A stretch of 9,936 bases of DNA from Paracoccaceae bacterium (GCA_021767525.1 JAASTF010000097.1:1-9936), one strand, 5' to 3'. Positions 1 to 8,277 are shown, counted from the first letter of the stretch. The notes: generated by a model from the letters alone, not told the origin. Translations and numbers: made by a program.

Positions 1-3000
1 ACCACATGCACCACCACCTGCTCGCCCTCGGTCGCGCGCAGCACCGGGAACGGCGCCTGGGTTTCCGACGGGATCTCGCCCGGTTCGAGGCGGAAGAACT
101 GCGCGCCGAACTGTCGGGTGTTCAGGTTGTCGCCGATCGGCAGGTCGCCGGGCGATCCGTTGCGGTTGCGCAGGCGCACGTTGAACGGCTCGGACAGATA
201 GCTGACGCCCTTGTCGCCAAAGTCATAACTGTCGTCACAGACCGGGCAATGGGCCACGATGCGCTGCTCGACCCCGCTCAGGCGGTGGCTGTCGCCGGTG
301 CGCCGGTCGCGCTGGTTCAGACCGTCCTGCCAGAACAGGGTGAACTGGCGAATGGTGTGCCCCTCGCGGCCACCGGGCCCGCGCGCCGACAGCTCGGCCG
401 TCCACATCGGGCGCGCCGACTTGTTCGGCACGATCACGTAAGACAAGCAGGGCTTGGCCACCAGGCGATCACGGCTGACCGCCTGCGCCAGATCAAGCGG
501 CAGGTCCGACAGGCGGAGCACTGCGTCCTTGACGCCGCGCGGCCGCACCAACCGGTCGATACAGGCCGGCCCCGGCAAGGGCAAGCGCGGGGCGCGGGTG
601 CCGTTGATCGCGGCGTTTTGCGGCACCACGGTGATCGCACCGATCAGCCCGTGAGTGGGATGGCCGATGACATCGCCGAAGGATTTGACCGGCAGCGCCC
701 CAAAGGCATAGGGCACGAAATTGGTCGACAGCTTGCGCCGGATCGTGCCGCTGCCCAGCAATGTGCCTTTCAGCTCGGCCAGGTTCTTGACATAGCCCTC
801 GGTCGCGTTGGCGATGTCGGCTGCGATGGCATCGGCCTTGTCCTCGGTGACAAGGCCACGCTCGACCAACTGGATGAACGCTTCGTCCATCGCCACCACC
901 TGCGGCTCGATCGCATTGGGATCAGGCACCGTCACCGTCAGCCCAAGATCGCGCACCCGGCCGATATTGCCGGCCAGGGCCTGCGCCGTCAGACGGCCGG
1001 CGTCGATCACCTCGATCCCGGTGGTCAGACGGCCGCCCAGGTTGACGCCCTGCCCGTCAAGCTGCGGCGCGCGCAGCGGCTCGAAGATCTCGGGCACGAT
1101 GCGCAATTGCGGCTCTTCCAGGTTGATCTCGCGCTCGATCTGCGGCGCGATCAGGGTGTTCAGGTCACGCTGCAGGCGCGGCGACAGGAACGGCGCCAGC
1201 GCGGGGGTTTCCTGCGTGACGCGGGTGATCACCTGTTCCAGCTGGCGTTCGGCCGTGGCGCGGTCGGATTGCAGGGCGCTGACCCGCTCGGCCACCGTGC
1301 CGCCGTTCAGCGGCAACTGGCCCAGCCCATCGGGCAGAACGATACCGCCCGGACGGTTCAGATCGGCGATAAAGCGATCCGACACCGACAGGTTCGCCCC
1401 CACGAAGGGCGCCGGGCTGGCGGCGCGTTCGTAATCGGCAAAGGCAAGGCCGGCGTAGAATTCGAACTGCTCGATCTGCGCGATACGCGGCTTGTTCAGC
1501 CGGTTCGGCAGGTCAAGAATGCTCAGCGTCTTGTCGCTGCGCAGATCGGCATCGACCCCGTCCAACGCCCAGACCGGATTGCGTCCATAGGGGCGCGCAT
1601 AGCTGGATTGCCGCGTCAGAACCGGCAAGGGCAGCGACAGCGCCAGCCGGGCCGAGGGCTCGGCATCCTTGCGGCGGTCACGGTCTGCGGCCACGGCCAG
1701 ATAGCCGCCGCTGCCGGTATCGTCGCCCCAGTCACGCTCGACATTGAGCGAGGTGATCGGCGGCATCTCGGCATCGCCGGTCGCGTCCGCCAACCCGCCG
1801 ATCAGGCTGTCCTGGCGGCCCAGCGCGTTCAGCACGGTGACAAAGACGCAATCGCCCGCCTTGACGTTCATCACCAGCGGCTCGGGCCGGTCATAGACCT
1901 TGGTGATCTCGTCGATCAGGTGCTGGCGCGAGATGCTGACCCAGCTTTGCGGATCGCGGATCATGTCGTCGGTGACGCTGGCGGGATCATCGCCATTCAG
2001 GATCCGGCGCGGATCGAGCAGCGCAAAGAACAACCCGTCCTGGTCGAACACCTCTTTCGAATAGTTCGTGGTGTGGCTGCGGGCCGGCCGGTCCTTGAAA
2101 GCAGTGCGCGTTTCGATCGCCACCACGGCGGTATAGACACGCGGCGCGAAGGACGGGCACTCGGCCACGGGCTTGTACTTGTGGATCTTGCCCTTTTGCG
2201 GCTTCAGCCGTTCGAACAGGTCCTGCGAGAAACGGTTGAACCGCTCGGCCGGGTCGATCCGCTGGATATCCTGCGGCAGATCGAACCGCTTGAGCATGTT
2301 GGGCGCGCGTTCCGGCGACACCGACAGGTTCTCGCGCAGGGCCTGGCCCTCGTAATCGGCCAGCGGCGGCAATTCCGGCACTTCGGCCTGGGCGCGGTTG
2401 CCGGGGATCGTCTGGCGCAGCTCGGTGATCGCCTTGCCTGTTGAGATGTCGGGAAAGCGTTCGCGCGCGGTGTCCAGCGGCGCCTCGATCAGCGGGCGCA
2501 GCAGGTCCAGGTCCTCCTGGCTGGGCGGTGCGTCAGGCGTTTCTTCGGCCAGCGCGTTCAGGCGCGGCAGAACCGCGTCGATCTGTTCCTGCACCTTGCC
2601 ATAAAGCGCATAGCGCCGCGTATCGATCGCCACGCGCACCAGGCCCCAGGCGCCGTTCCACAGCGCATCCTGCGAGCCGAAATGGAACGGCGTGTCCATC
2701 ACCTGCCGCCGCAGCAGCACGTATTCGCGCAGGTCCACAACCGCGTCGCGCAGCTCGCTCACCGTGGTCAGCGCGCCTTCGCGCAGGGCCAGGCGGCGCA
2801 CTTCTTCGCCCAGGCCGACAAAGTTGTTGTCATGCATGAAGCCGGTGCGGAACTCGAAATGCTCTGAAATGCCGATTTCCTGCGCGGCGATGCGCCCCTC
2901 GGTGTTGAAGCAATTGGCCAGCTGGTTCTCGAAATCCTTCCAGAACTTCTGGTCGTCGGGATCGGTGAACACGCCCGAGCCGCTGCGCGCCCATTCCCGG

Positions 3001-6000
3001 TATTGATCGGGTCGGCCCGCGCGCGCCATCTGCACCGCGCTTTGGGCGCCCAGGCCCAGCTCGCAGCTGCGCGCCAGCGTCGCCCGCGGCGTCGTGTCGT
3101 CCGGCACGATGCTGTCGGCCGGGAACGCCTGGTCGATGTGGCGGGTGATGTTGACGCCCTCGATCGTAAAGGTGTGCTGCACCTCTTGTGCGCCCTGGAT
3201 CAGGCGCATCTGCACCGGCTCGTTGTCATAGCTGCGCAGGATGGGCGTGACCGGATCCTGGTGGTAATGGGTCAGGAACACGTTGGCGGGATCGCCCGGC
3301 TCGTTGGGTTTCTGTTCGCTGATCGTGCAACGCTCGGTCACGCCGGTCAGCAATTGGCTTTCCCAGTGATCTAGGTCCTTGAGCGCACAATCCGACCCGG
3401 CCGAACTGTCCATGCCGATGCGCAGCGGCAGCGGCTCGCCCCGGTAATTCACCAGGTAGGGATCGTGGTGATCGACCGAGATGCTTTCGGGCCGCATCGG
3501 CGGTGCCACCGGGCTGGCCAGCCGGCCCTCGGCGGGGTCGTGTCCGGCCGCCATCCGGCGATACTCGATCAGGTAATCGCGCAGGAACTGGTCCGCCGGC
3601 AGGTAGGTGCCGTGCAGCGGCACCTCGATCTTGGCCAGCAGGTCGTCGGCCATGCCGTCGGAATGCCCCGGATCGTCGCCGGGCCGCTTGTTGGCCAGCC
3701 AGGCCGGCGGCACGTTGCCGGCCGCCGCCGACCACAGCCCACCGCTTTCTGCCAGCTCGGATTTGCAGATCTTGGCCATCGCCGCGGGATCGCCCGCGAT
3801 CGCGTGCAGCGCCTCGCAATAAAGCGTCACCATTCCCTTGACCGGGATCGCGTCACCGCCCGAAACGGTCTTTTCAAGATCGGCGGCGGTATAGCTGTCG
3901 CGCGGATCGTAAAGCACCGCGAAATCCGCGATCGACAGGGCAAACTCGCGATAGCTCAGCTCGTCGGTTTCGGCCGACATGAAATCGACGATCACCTTGC
4001 GCGCCCCGACATCCTTTTCGGTGGCGTCTTCAAGCCGGCGATCGCTGCGCGTCAGGGTGCAGCCATTGCCATCGGCATCGCAGATCTGCGCCGATTGCGG
4101 CTCGATCAACAGCGCGGTGTAAAAACCGTGCTGCTGGATCGAGGACGGGCCGAAATGGTCGTGGCTGAACACCGTGCGCAGCGTGCGGTCGGCCTTGCCC
4201 ACCCCGCCCTCGTCATCGGGCGAACGCGTGTCGGACAGGATCGGATCAGCGAACCAGCGCTGCGTCGTGGTCTGGAACAGCTCGCGGTTATCCGACAAGC
4301 GCAGTTTCCAGATTTCCTTTTTCTTGACCTGCCAATGAACCTTTGTTTCGCCCATGACGGTCACTTCGACCTTTTCGCACAGGCCCTCGGCCTCGCGGAT
4401 CAGCTTGGCGCCCGGCGGGCGCGACCCGGTGATCTTGCTGGCCATGCTGTCGACGTTCTTGGCCGCGCAGATACGCGCCGCGATCTCGTCGGGGGCAAAG
4501 GTGCCATCCTCGTAGTTAAAGCCGTTGCCCGACCCGTCCGACGAGGTCACGTCGAATTTGACCAGGTGGATGTGCTGGCCGATCGTGTCGGTCGGCGTCT
4601 TGACCTGGAAATCGTCCAGCTGCAGCTCTTTCGGCAACTCGTTGGTGTGGCGGAACTCGATGCACTCGCCCGACAGCGCCCGGAAAAAGAACGGCTCTTC
4701 GTCGGCGGTCACCTTGGGTGAAATCCGACCCTGGTTGGAACTGGGGTTGTTGGGGTCCAGCTTGTAATCGTCCGAACGCGCGGTCAGCACGTTGATGCGC
4801 GCCTGCGGATCGTGCCAGCCCGCGCGGTTGGTGATCATGTCCACCTGCACCGCCGACCCTTCGTACCGGCGATAGCCCACCACCGCGGGATCGGGCGTGA
4901 ACCTTGTGCCGGTCAAACCCTTCAGGAACGGATCGTCCTCGGACACCAGGTTGTCGCGGGTGATGACGTTCGTGCTGCCGCCCGAGCTGTAGAACAACTT
5001 CGGCGCGCCGAACTCGAACACGTCGGTGCGCCAATGCGACACCCAGTTCGACACCTCGGCATCGCCCGCCGCGTCGGTGCCCGCAGGGGCCAGGTTGGCA
5101 TCGACCCAATACACCGGGAACGAGCCGCTTGGCGTGACGAAATTGTAATTCTGCGCGTCCACCCGTTCAAGCGTGCCATAGGCGGTGGGCGCGCCGCACG
5201 GGTCTGCGAAGGGCGCGCCGGGTTTCGGCGGCGCGGCGTTCACCGCAAACAGCTCTGCCCCGCCCAGCGTTTCATAACTGCCCGCCTCGCGAACGAAATC
5301 TGCGGTGCTGCCATCGGCGCGTTGCAGCGCAAGCTTTGTCGTGGTGCCCATCAACAGGCCGTCGTTGTGAAAGCTCATCGCCGTCCGCTCGATGGGTTCG
5401 CCATCGTAGTCAAGCAGCTTCAACTCGGCCTCTTTGAATTTCATCGACAGATCGCCCAGCGCCAGCGCGGTGGCGACGATCTGGCTCTGCAACGCCTCGC
5501 GCTGCATCTGCGCGGGATCGCCCAGCGCATCCGCCAGCGAGGTCGCGGTGGGCAGATCGACGGTCAGCCGCTTGGCCACGTCATCCGGCACCTTGAAGGG
5601 CAGATCGCGCGCGGCGGTATCGGTCACAACGTGGCGCGGCAGGCCGCCATCCAGGTATTCGGCGGTGACATTGCCGTTGTTGTCCAGCTCGCGCGCAATG
5701 TCCATCGGCGCCTGCGGCGGGCGGTGGCCCGGATCGCCGGCGATGTAGAACGGATAGCCGGGAAAGGCGGTGATCTCGTCCAGCCGCTCGGCGTCGACCT
5801 TGGCATCCGCGGTCAGCTCGGCATCGCCGGGGGTGTAGGTCGGCAGCAGCGGCCAGGCCTGACCCGGCAGCGGCACCAGCGCCGGGATCGGTGTGCCCAG
5901 GTTCTTGGCCGTCAACCCCGCGCCGGGCACGATCCGGCGCCCACTTTCCTTGTGGACCGAGCCGGGCCGCTTCATCGCGCGCACCTCGGGGCTCATTTCG

Positions 6001-7910
6001 GCCAGCGACAGGGTGGGTTCCCACTGCCCGTCGGGCAGCTTGCGGCTGCCATCCTCCAGCACGTCATGGACGCGCCACAGCTCCCACATGCCTTGGGCGA
6101 AATGCGGATACAGGTGACAGTGAAAGATCGAATCCCCCGCCGTGCGGTTCCGGTTGCCCGAGCCCAGCGTTTCATACCAACCGGGCAGACCCGCCTCGCC
6201 CTTGTGATACACTTCCAGCCCGCCGCCGTAGATGTCGTAGGAAAAGCCCTGCTGCGGCGCGACGGTCTGACTGTCCAGATAGCTGCCCCGCCCCTTGTCG
6301 TTGCCCGCGAACCACTGATGCGCATGCAGGTGGAACACATGCGTTTCCTTGGGCCCGGCGTGGTAGTTTCGGAACACCACCGCGTCATTCAGATAGGAAT
6401 GGTGCACGTTCGACGGATCTTCGCTGAACTGCTCCAGCAGCGCCGGGTCGCCATTGGCCCACGAAGTCAGGAAAAACTCTTCGTACAGGCATTCCAGGCA
6501 ATTCGCCGCCGGGCCGATCCCCTTGCGGTTGGCCAGCAGCATGTCGCCCATGCCGGACGCGCCGTAATTGACGGCGAACCCGTCGCGCACGCCGGCAAGT
6601 TGCCCACCGGCAAAGTCGCCCAGCTCTTCGAAATTGCGCGGGTAAAAGGTTTTCAGCTCGTCGTGGAAAAACACCGACAGCTCGCGGAACGCGCGCAGGC
6701 CGGTGGCGTCGTTTTCCGGCAGCTCGATCATCGCGTTCAGATCGGAATGCACCAGCTCGTAGGTGCCAAGACGCGCGGCGGCGTCGGCATCGACCGTGTT
6801 CAGCCGCCCATCGACCGGGCGCAGCATGTTCAGCAGCGGCATATCCTGGCCCGACACGCGATCGCGCGCCGTGGCCTGGTATCGACCCTGGTCGGTGATC
6901 GCGCCGGCGTCGCGGGCGTGACCGTCTTCCGATTGTTTCTTCCACACGGCGTCAAAGGTCGCGCGGCTGGTCTGGCTGCGGTAGAACTCGGTGCCTTGGC
7001 GCTGCACGTTGACCGCGCCGAACAGGCCGTGGGTCAGGCTGCCGCCATCGCCCTGGCCGCCCGAGGGCGCGCCGGTGCTGGCCATGAAGAACGGGCCCTC
7101 GCGCTCGACCATGTAATAGCAATCCACCGCCGTGTCCGGCACGATCACGTCCAGCCCCTTGCAGGCGTCATGCGCCTCGACGATCTGACCGTTCTCGATG
7201 CCGAACGCGGTCAGGCCCTGGATCGCCATGTTGGCACCGCGGCTTTGCGGCCAGTTGCCGTCGGGCTTGCCCGAGGGGCGCGGCTGGGGCACCTCGCAGG
7301 ACACTTCGCCATGAGCGGACTGGACGTCGTCGCCTTCGCTCACCCATTGGCGCAACTGGTGGAACAGGTTGCCGAAGGGCCCGCCGCTGTCGGATTTCTG
7401 CGCGGTGCAGAACGTGTCGGAAAAGCCGGGCCCGCGCTCGCGCAGCAGGTTGGTCAGGCGCACGTGCAGGATATCCCCCACCCGCGCCCGCAGCGTCAGC
7501 GGGCGGGGCCGCTTGCAATCGCGCAGCCGCACCTGGCCCGCTTTCAGCCCCGCGCCGTGATAGGCGATGCCCAGATCGCCGTCGCACCCATCCGCGTCCA
7601 TCGCCTTGACCGGTGTTTCCACCGTCACCACGTCGCGGCGCAGCGCATAGATCATCCCGTAGGGGTTGAAACTGCCAAAGCGGTTATACACCAGCATCTG
7701 GTCCATGCTGACGATATCGGCACAGATCGTGCGGTCGAAAATCTGCAAGCTTCGGTCGCGGTTCGGATTGACGTGCTCGGTCACCAGCTTGTGCACCGCC
7801 TCGCATGTCATGCGGTCCGGCGCGGCGCGATCCTGGGCCAGCGCGGACGAGGCGATAAGGGCAAGAAAAAGGGAAACGAAAGCCAGACGAGTGGCGCGGA
7901 AAAGGGTCAT
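1..7910 (-). CDS. Giant exported multicopper oxidase, MnxG/McoA-like; C-terminus beyond the window edge
   Basis: The frame is open from ATG at 7908-7910 to the window edge (2,636 codons, no stop). Residues 1-25 form a Sec signal peptide (basic start, hydrophobic core, ALA before Gln26), so it acts outside the cytoplasm. Multicopper oxidases couple one-electron oxidation of metals or phenols to O2 reduction to water. Copper motifs seen: H524-V-F-H527-L-H529-A-H531; H597-C598-H599, then H603 and M608 (complete Type 1 site plus Type 3 His); H1113-I-H1115; H1250-D-H1252. Other large-MCO landmarks, from memory of the family, are GGSLTHGLFGAV (H294), C471-x2-C474, GYPFYIAGDPGHRPP (718-732), H1481-H1482-DPYLVNYRGEPLP and DALWNGAWG (about 1748). 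Residues beyond 1253 include cupredoxin-like pieces (near C2021, H2417-P-T-H2420, H2554-C-P-V-C2558) but no complete copper site. The start is backed by the signal peptide; only a weak CAGG lies upstream. The substrate cannot be read; Mn(II) is a candidate. Confidence 0.93.
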   Translation of the reverse strand, partial: MTLFRATRLAFVSLFLALIASSALAQDRAAPDRMTCEAVHKLVTEHVNPNRDRSLQIFDRTICADIVSMDQMLVYNRFGSFNPYGMIYALRRDVVTVETPVKAMDADGCDGDLGIAYHGAGLKAGQVRLRDCKRPRPLTLRARVGDILHVRLTNLLRERGPGFSDTFCTAQKSDSGGPFGNLFHQLRQWVSEGDDVQSAHGEVSCEVPQPRPSGKPDGNWPQSRGANMAIQGLTAFGIENGQIVEAHDACKGLDVIVPDTAVDCYYMVEREGPFFMASTGAPSGGQGDGGSLTHGLFGAVNVQRQGTEFYRSQTSRATFDAVWKKQSEDGHARDAGAITDQGRYQATARDRVSGQDMPLLNMLRPVDGRLNTVDADAAARLGTYELVHSDLNAMIELPENDATGLRAFRELSVFFHDELKTFYPRNFEELGDFAGGQLAGVRDGFAVNYGASGMGDMLLANRKGIGPAANCLECLYEEFFLTSWANGDPALLEQFSEDPSNVHHSYLNDAVVFRNYHAGPKETHVFHLHAHQWFAGNDKGRGSYLDSQTVAPQQGFSYDIYGGGLEVYHKGEAGLPGWYETLGSGNRNRTAGDSIFHCHLYPHFAQGMWELWRVHDVLEDGSRKLPDGQWEPTLSLAEMSPEVRAMKRPGSVHKESGRRIVPGAGLTAKNLGTPIPALVPLPGQAWPLLPTYTPGDAELTADAKVDAERLDEITAFPGYPFYIAGDPGHRPPQAPMDIARELDNNGNVTAEYLDGGLPRHVVTDTAARDLPFKVPDDVAKRLTVDLPTATSLADALGDPAQMQREALQSQIVATALALGDLSMKFKEAELKLLDYDGEPIERTAMSFHNDGLLMGTTTKLALQRADGSTADFVREAGSYETLGGAELFAVNAAPPKPGAPFADPCGAPTAYGTLERVDAQNYNFVTPSGSFPVYWVDANLAPAGTDAAGDAEVSNWVSHWRTDVFEFGAPKLFYSSGGSTNVITRDNLVSEDDPFLKGLTGTRFTPDPAVVGYRRYEGSAVQVDMITNRAGWHDPQARINVLTARSDDYKLDPNNPSSNQGRISPKVTADEEPFFFRALSGECIEFRHTNELPKELQLDDFQVKTPTDTIGQHIHLVKFDVTSSDGSGNGFNYEDGTFAPDEIAARICAAKNVDSMASKITGSRPPGAKLIREAEGLCEKVEVTVMGETKVHWQVKKKEIWKLRLSDNRELFQTTTQRWFADPILSDTRSPDDEGGVGKADRTLRTVFSHDHFGPSSIQQHGFYTALLIEPQSAQICDADGNGCTLTRSDRRLEDATEKDVGARKVIVDFMSAETDELSYREFALSIADFAVLYDPRDSYTAADLEKTVSGGDAIPVKGMVTLYCEALHAIAGDPAAMAKICKSELAESGGLWSAAAGNVPPAWLANKRPGDDPGHSDGMADDLLAKIEVPLHGTYLPADQFLRDYLIEYRRMAAGHDPAEGRLASPVAPPMRPESISVDHHDPYLVNYRGEPLPLRIGMDSSAGSDCALKDLDHWESQLLTGVTERCTISEQKPNEPGDPANVFLTHYHQDPVTPILRSYDNEPVQMRLIQGAQEVQHTFTIEGVNITRHIDQAFPADSIVPDDTTPRATLARSCELGLGAQSAVQMARAGRPDQYREWARSGSGVFTDPDDQKFWKDFENQLANCFNTEGRIAAQEIGISEHFEFRTGFMHDNNFVGLGEEVRRLALREGALTTVSELRDAVVDLREYVLLRRQVMDTPFHFGSQDALWNGAWGLVRVAIDTRRYALYGKVQEQIDAVLPRLNALAEETPDAPPSQEDLDLLRPLIEAPLDTARERFPDISTGKAITELRQTIPGNRAQAEVPELPPLADYEGQALRENLSVSPERAPNMLKRFDLPQDIQRIDPAERFNRFSQDLFERLKPQKGKIHKYKPVAECPSFAPRVYTAVVAIETRTAFKDRPARSHTTNYSKEVFDQDGLFFALLDPRRILNGDDPASVTDDMIRDPQSWVSISRQHLIDEITKVYDRPEPLVMNVKAGDCVFVTVLNALGRQDSLIGGLADATGDAEMPPITSLNVERDWGDDTGSGGYLAVAADRDRRKDAEPSARLALSLPLPVLTRQSSYARPYGRNPVWALDGVDADLRSDKTLSILDLPNRLNKPRIAQIEQFEFYAGLAFADYERAASPAPFVGANLSVSDRFIADLNRPGGIVLPDGLGQLPLNGGTVAERVSALQSDRATAERQLEQVITRVTQETPALAPFLSPRLQRDLNTLIAPQIEREINLEEPQLRIVPEIFEPLRAPQLDGQGVNLGGRLTTGIEVIDAGRLTAQALAGNIGRVRDLGLTVTVPDPNAIEPQVVAMDEAFIQLVERGLVTEDKADAIAADIANATEGYVKNLAELKGTLLGSGTIRRKLSTNFVPYAFGALPVKSFGDVIGHPTHGLIGAITVVPQNAAINGTRAPRLPLPGPACIDRLVRPRGVKDAVLRLSDLPLDLAQAVSRDRLVAKPCLSYVIVPNKSARPMWTAELSARGPGGREGHTIRQFTLFWQDGLNQRDRRTGDSHRLSGVEQRIVAHCPVCDDSYDFGDKGVSYLSEPFNVRLRNRNGSPGDLPIGDNLNTRQFGAQFFRLEPGEIPSETQAPFPVLRATEGEQVVVHV
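7836..7910 (-). other. Sec signal peptide of the giant oxidase
   Basis: Codons 1-25 encode a typical Sec leader: Arg residues at 5 and 8, a hydrophobic core over roughly residues 9-20, and an ALA cleavage motif just before Gln26. No twin-arginine pair is present, which suggests export before copper loading rather than the Tat route used by several smaller copper oxidases. The cleavage site is a reading by eye. Confidence 0.8.
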
Positions 7911-8056
7911 GAGCAGCAACCTGAAAAAAATTCAAATATGAATTCACGGTAGCATCGATTGCGACATTTCGCCACAAAATGGAAAATCGATAAGCCGTCA
8001 GTGACTTGGCGTAAACTTCTCACGATCCGCCCGGCGAATCGCATCGCGGACCAGGG

Positions 8057-8068
8057 CGAATCGATTCG
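8057..8068. repeat. 12-bp perfect palindrome CGAATCGATTCG
   Basis: CGAATCGATTCG is its own reverse complement over 12 bases, with no spacer. It lies near the middle of the divergent region, 147 bp from the oxidase start and 209 bp from the plus-strand start. It could be an operator for a dimeric regulator, but position is the only support; the distance to either start is rather long for direct steric repression. Confidence 0.35.
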
Positions 8069-8244
8069 GGCCGCGGCCAGGCTGATCGCGGCACCGGCCA
8101 AACCACCAATAAAACCTCGTCATTCCATAGACTTACACAAAAATCGCTGTGTCGGGGCGAGTCCGCCACCCGGCGCGCGGAAAATCGTGATCGCCGATTA
8201 CCAAAAACTCAGGAACCGCGCCCGGCCCGCCACGATTTGGCCCC

Positions 8245-8259
8245 GGGGCATCCTGCCCC
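8245..8259 (+). promoter_or_regulatory. Hairpin just upstream of the VPLPA-CTERM gene's ribosome binding site
   Basis: GGGGCA (8245-8250), loop TCC, TGCCCC (8254-8259) forms a perfect 6-bp GC-rich stem. It ends 7 bases before the Shine-Dalgarno AAGGAG, so if it is within the transcript it would sit in the 5' leader next to the ribosome site. It leaves the site itself unpaired. There is no T-tract after it, so it does not look like a terminator. It could stabilise the mRNA or be chance in GC-rich sequence. Confidence 0.35.
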
Positions 8260-8266
8260 CCACAGA

Positions 8267-8272
8267 AAGGAG
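8267..8272 (+). promoter_or_regulatory. Ribosome binding site AAGGAG of the VPLPA-CTERM gene
   Basis: AAGGAG is a near-perfect Shine-Dalgarno sequence ending 5 bases before the ATG at 8278. It fixes the start of the small exported protein and predicts efficient translation, in contrast to the weak site before the oxidase. Confidence 0.85.
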
Positions 8273-8277
8273 TTTTC

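Larger units (their letters stand above)
7911..8277. promoter_or_regulatory. Divergent intergenic region between the oxidase and the VPLPA-CTERM gene
   Basis: This 367-bp gap holds the starts of two divergent genes, so promoters for both should lie here. The part next to the oxidase (about 7921-8000) is clearly more AT-rich than the flanking genes, with a run of seven A at 7924-7930. A possible oxidase promoter on the minus strand is TTGTGG (7972-7977) and TGCTAC (7949-7954) with 17 bp between them; it matches the consensus poorly and is a guess. AAAATCG occurs three times on the plus strand (7983, 8140, 8181). A 12-bp palindrome and a short hairpin are listed separately. A decayed or very small minus-strand reading frame may occupy 7907-8128 (see findings). 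I see no convincing gene. Confidence 0.6.

Noticed and set aside
6..2444. 812-codon plus-strand open frame
   Set aside because: It is in antisense register to the oxidase, has low-complexity composition with no recognisable motif, and is explained by the rarity of TTA/CTA/TCA codons on the real strand.
3465..4721. 418-codon plus-strand open frame
   Set aside because: Same antisense register as the other two. It ends at a TGA that is simply a TCA serine codon of the oxidase.
4812..7952. 1,046-codon plus-strand open frame
   Set aside because: It faces the segment that encodes the intact HLHAH, HCHxxxHxxxGM and signal-peptide motifs on the minus strand. Both strands cannot be the main gene, and only the minus strand shows family motifs.
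7998..8123. 41-codon minus-strand ATG frame in the intergenic region
   Set aside because: It has no good ribosome site and its composition is arginine-rich shadow-like; the overlapping frame has the better codon pattern.
7983..8187. AAAATCG present three times in the intergenic region
   Set aside because: The copies are 7 bp long, irregularly spaced (157 and 41 bp apart), and lie in the relatively A-rich part of the window; not enough to call a repeat array or operator set.
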